Of a stretch of DNA of 64,000 bases, positions 62,801 to 64,000 are shown one piece after another (within the stretch, counting starts at the first letter, position 1; the number at the start of each line of letters is the position of its first letter). The translations under genes were made by a program, and so were the position numbers. The DNA lies in assembly GCF_901709675.1 (NCBI RefSeq), contig NC_051104.1:1489001-1553000 (forward strand), written 5' to 3'. A model generated the notes under the pieces. The model searched no databases and had not been told where the DNA came from. It saw only the letters and a program-made list of their open reading frames with translations. Origin of the DNA: Syngnathus acus (Eukaryota > Chordata > Actinopteri > Syngnathiformes > Syngnathidae).

Positions 62801-64000
62801 CATACTAAGGTGAGTCAGCCTGGACAAATCTCCTTAATTTGATGTCTTGTTGATGAGCTCTGAACCGGGCAAATAATAGCACGACACATAAACATAAAAT
62901 ATGCACTGAATCACGCCAAAGGCGCATTGGCACACCTCATAAAGCCCGGCCGGCATAAAACACACGTACACACATACACACGTACACACATACACACAAG
63001 CCCAGGAGAGCTATAATGAGACGCTGTGATTTAGTGTATTGATCAGGTGTTCAGAGCCGCAGCAGAGGATCTCCTCGGAGAACGTGGCGTCCCGTAAAAA
63101 AATAAAAGAGGAGATTATGGCGTATCAACTGGGGGCCACACGCAAGGTGACCTTCACTTTACCGCCCCCACACCGCCTGATTCCCACCATTAGGACGTAT
63201 CTGTGTGTGCCTCAATGTCAAAAGCAGTGCCTTCAGATAAGAGCGAAAAAAAAAATCAAGCTATTGAATGCCACTCCCGGTTTATTGTAGATATTAAAAA
63301 AAACGTCGCCTCACAAACTATGCCGGTCATATTTTTTGGGATGGTTCCTTGTTGGCAGGCCATGTGAGCACTCTATTAGTCTGAAAGGTTCTGGACTTCC
63401 AAGTGCCCTCTCCTTCGCTCGCTTTTTTTTTTTTTTTATATTGTTATGGAATCAGAGGGAAAATACTTCATCCGGACACACTCCAACGCCCACGCATGAA
63501 TATCACTCGCCAAAAAACAGTGACCTCATGGTTGCAAGGGCCCCAAAGAAAGGGCTTCAAATAAGCCTTTTAAAATTCATTCATTCAAAAACATCTTGTA
63601 ACCAAGATTAAGCCGCCGTCAAAGCGGGTAAATAAAGTTTGCGAGAATATATAAGGAGGTAAGACGCCAGCGGCTAGCGACAAATCCTTGACGAGATGTC
63701 GTAAACTTTGCTGTACCAAAACTCATTGGAGCCCAAGGAGAAATATAACCTCCCAAACTCGAAAACTGAATCTCGTTCCTTAAGGCTTAATTTCAAGGAA
63801 AACTTCAAGAAAGAGAAGCTGATCTTGAGAGAAAATTGTGGCTGGCCATTCCCACGCTATCGCTAGCTTGTGATACGCTAATATTGCTAACAATAGCACG
63901 GTACAAACTAGGGATGTTACAAATACAAGATATCGGTATCTTATATCAAAATATCTGTTACTCATGGAGGCTGACGAAAAACTGATGTAAATCCTCCTTG

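Larger units (their letters stand above)
56446..64000. other. Probable Kv2 intron sequence, no exon recognised
   Basis: Kv2 genes have a large intron between the T1 exon and the S1-to-C-terminus exon, and no T1 coding exon is seen here on the minus strand. Contents include a tandem repeat (58401-58905), a (GT)n tract at about 61641-61665, a C-run at 62161-62175, an AT-rich patch (62620-62800), a poly-T at about 63422-63438 and a CTCF-like CCACTAGGTGTCGC at 59485-59498. Confidence 0.6.

Overview
The window is nuclear DNA of a ray-finned (teleost) fish. Genes are split by short GT-AG introns (with a few GC-AG ones), CA/TG microsatellites are frequent, and small TIR transposons and LINE 3' tails are scattered between genes. 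Gene order follows two vertebrate synteny groups: YME1L1-MASTL-ACBD5 (one block on human chromosome 10) and SBSPON-KCNB2 (human chromosome 8). I cannot place the species.

Layout. 1-7.0 kb: no recognisable gene, only repeats. 7.4-9.98 kb (+): six coding exons of an rdh12-like short-chain dehydrogenase. 12.5-19.6 kb (+) and 21.7-29.1 kb (-): two complete animal type I polyketide synthase (PKS) genes, tail to tail, with the same six-exon structure and intron phases, separated by about 2.1 kb that holds an 801-bp TIR element. 29.3-34.7 kb (-): yme1l1 (18 exons), sharing a head-to-head promoter with mastl (35.3-39.0 kb, +, 13 exons). 40.3-43.5 kb (-): acbd5 (12 exons). 44.4-46.0 kb (+): a GIMAP/AIG1-type GTPase, divergent from acbd5. 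48.8-50.5 kb (+): sbspon (5 exons). 54.6-56.4 kb (-): the large last exon of a Kv2 potassium channel (kcnb2 by position); the remainder to 64 kb is probably its intron, and the N-terminal exon lies outside.

The splice structures given were assembled by eye. Each multi-exon reading frame closes (total coding length divisible by three) and reads through to a family-typical C-terminus: rdh12l 304 aa, PKS-A 2097 aa, PKS-B 2064 aa, Yme1l1 711 aa, Mastl 746 aa, Acbd5 509 aa, GIMAP-like 251 aa, Sbspon 259 aa.

The most interesting unit is the PKS pair. Both enzymes keep KS, AT, KR and ACP catalytic residues and a DH His/Asp pair, both have an ER-like region without its nucleotide-binding glycine motif, and both lack a releasing domain. 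They differ in the DH signature: PKS-B has the usual HxxxGxxxxP, PKS-A has Lys in place of Gly. An aldehyde/ketone-type SDR (rdh12l) lies next to them. This looks like a small animal polyketide locus with diverged paralogues. The other genes are housekeeping (mitochondrial i-AAA protease, mitotic kinase, peroxisome-ER tether) or tissue genes (secreted matrix protein, delayed-rectifier channel) and are not expected to work with the PKS enzymes.
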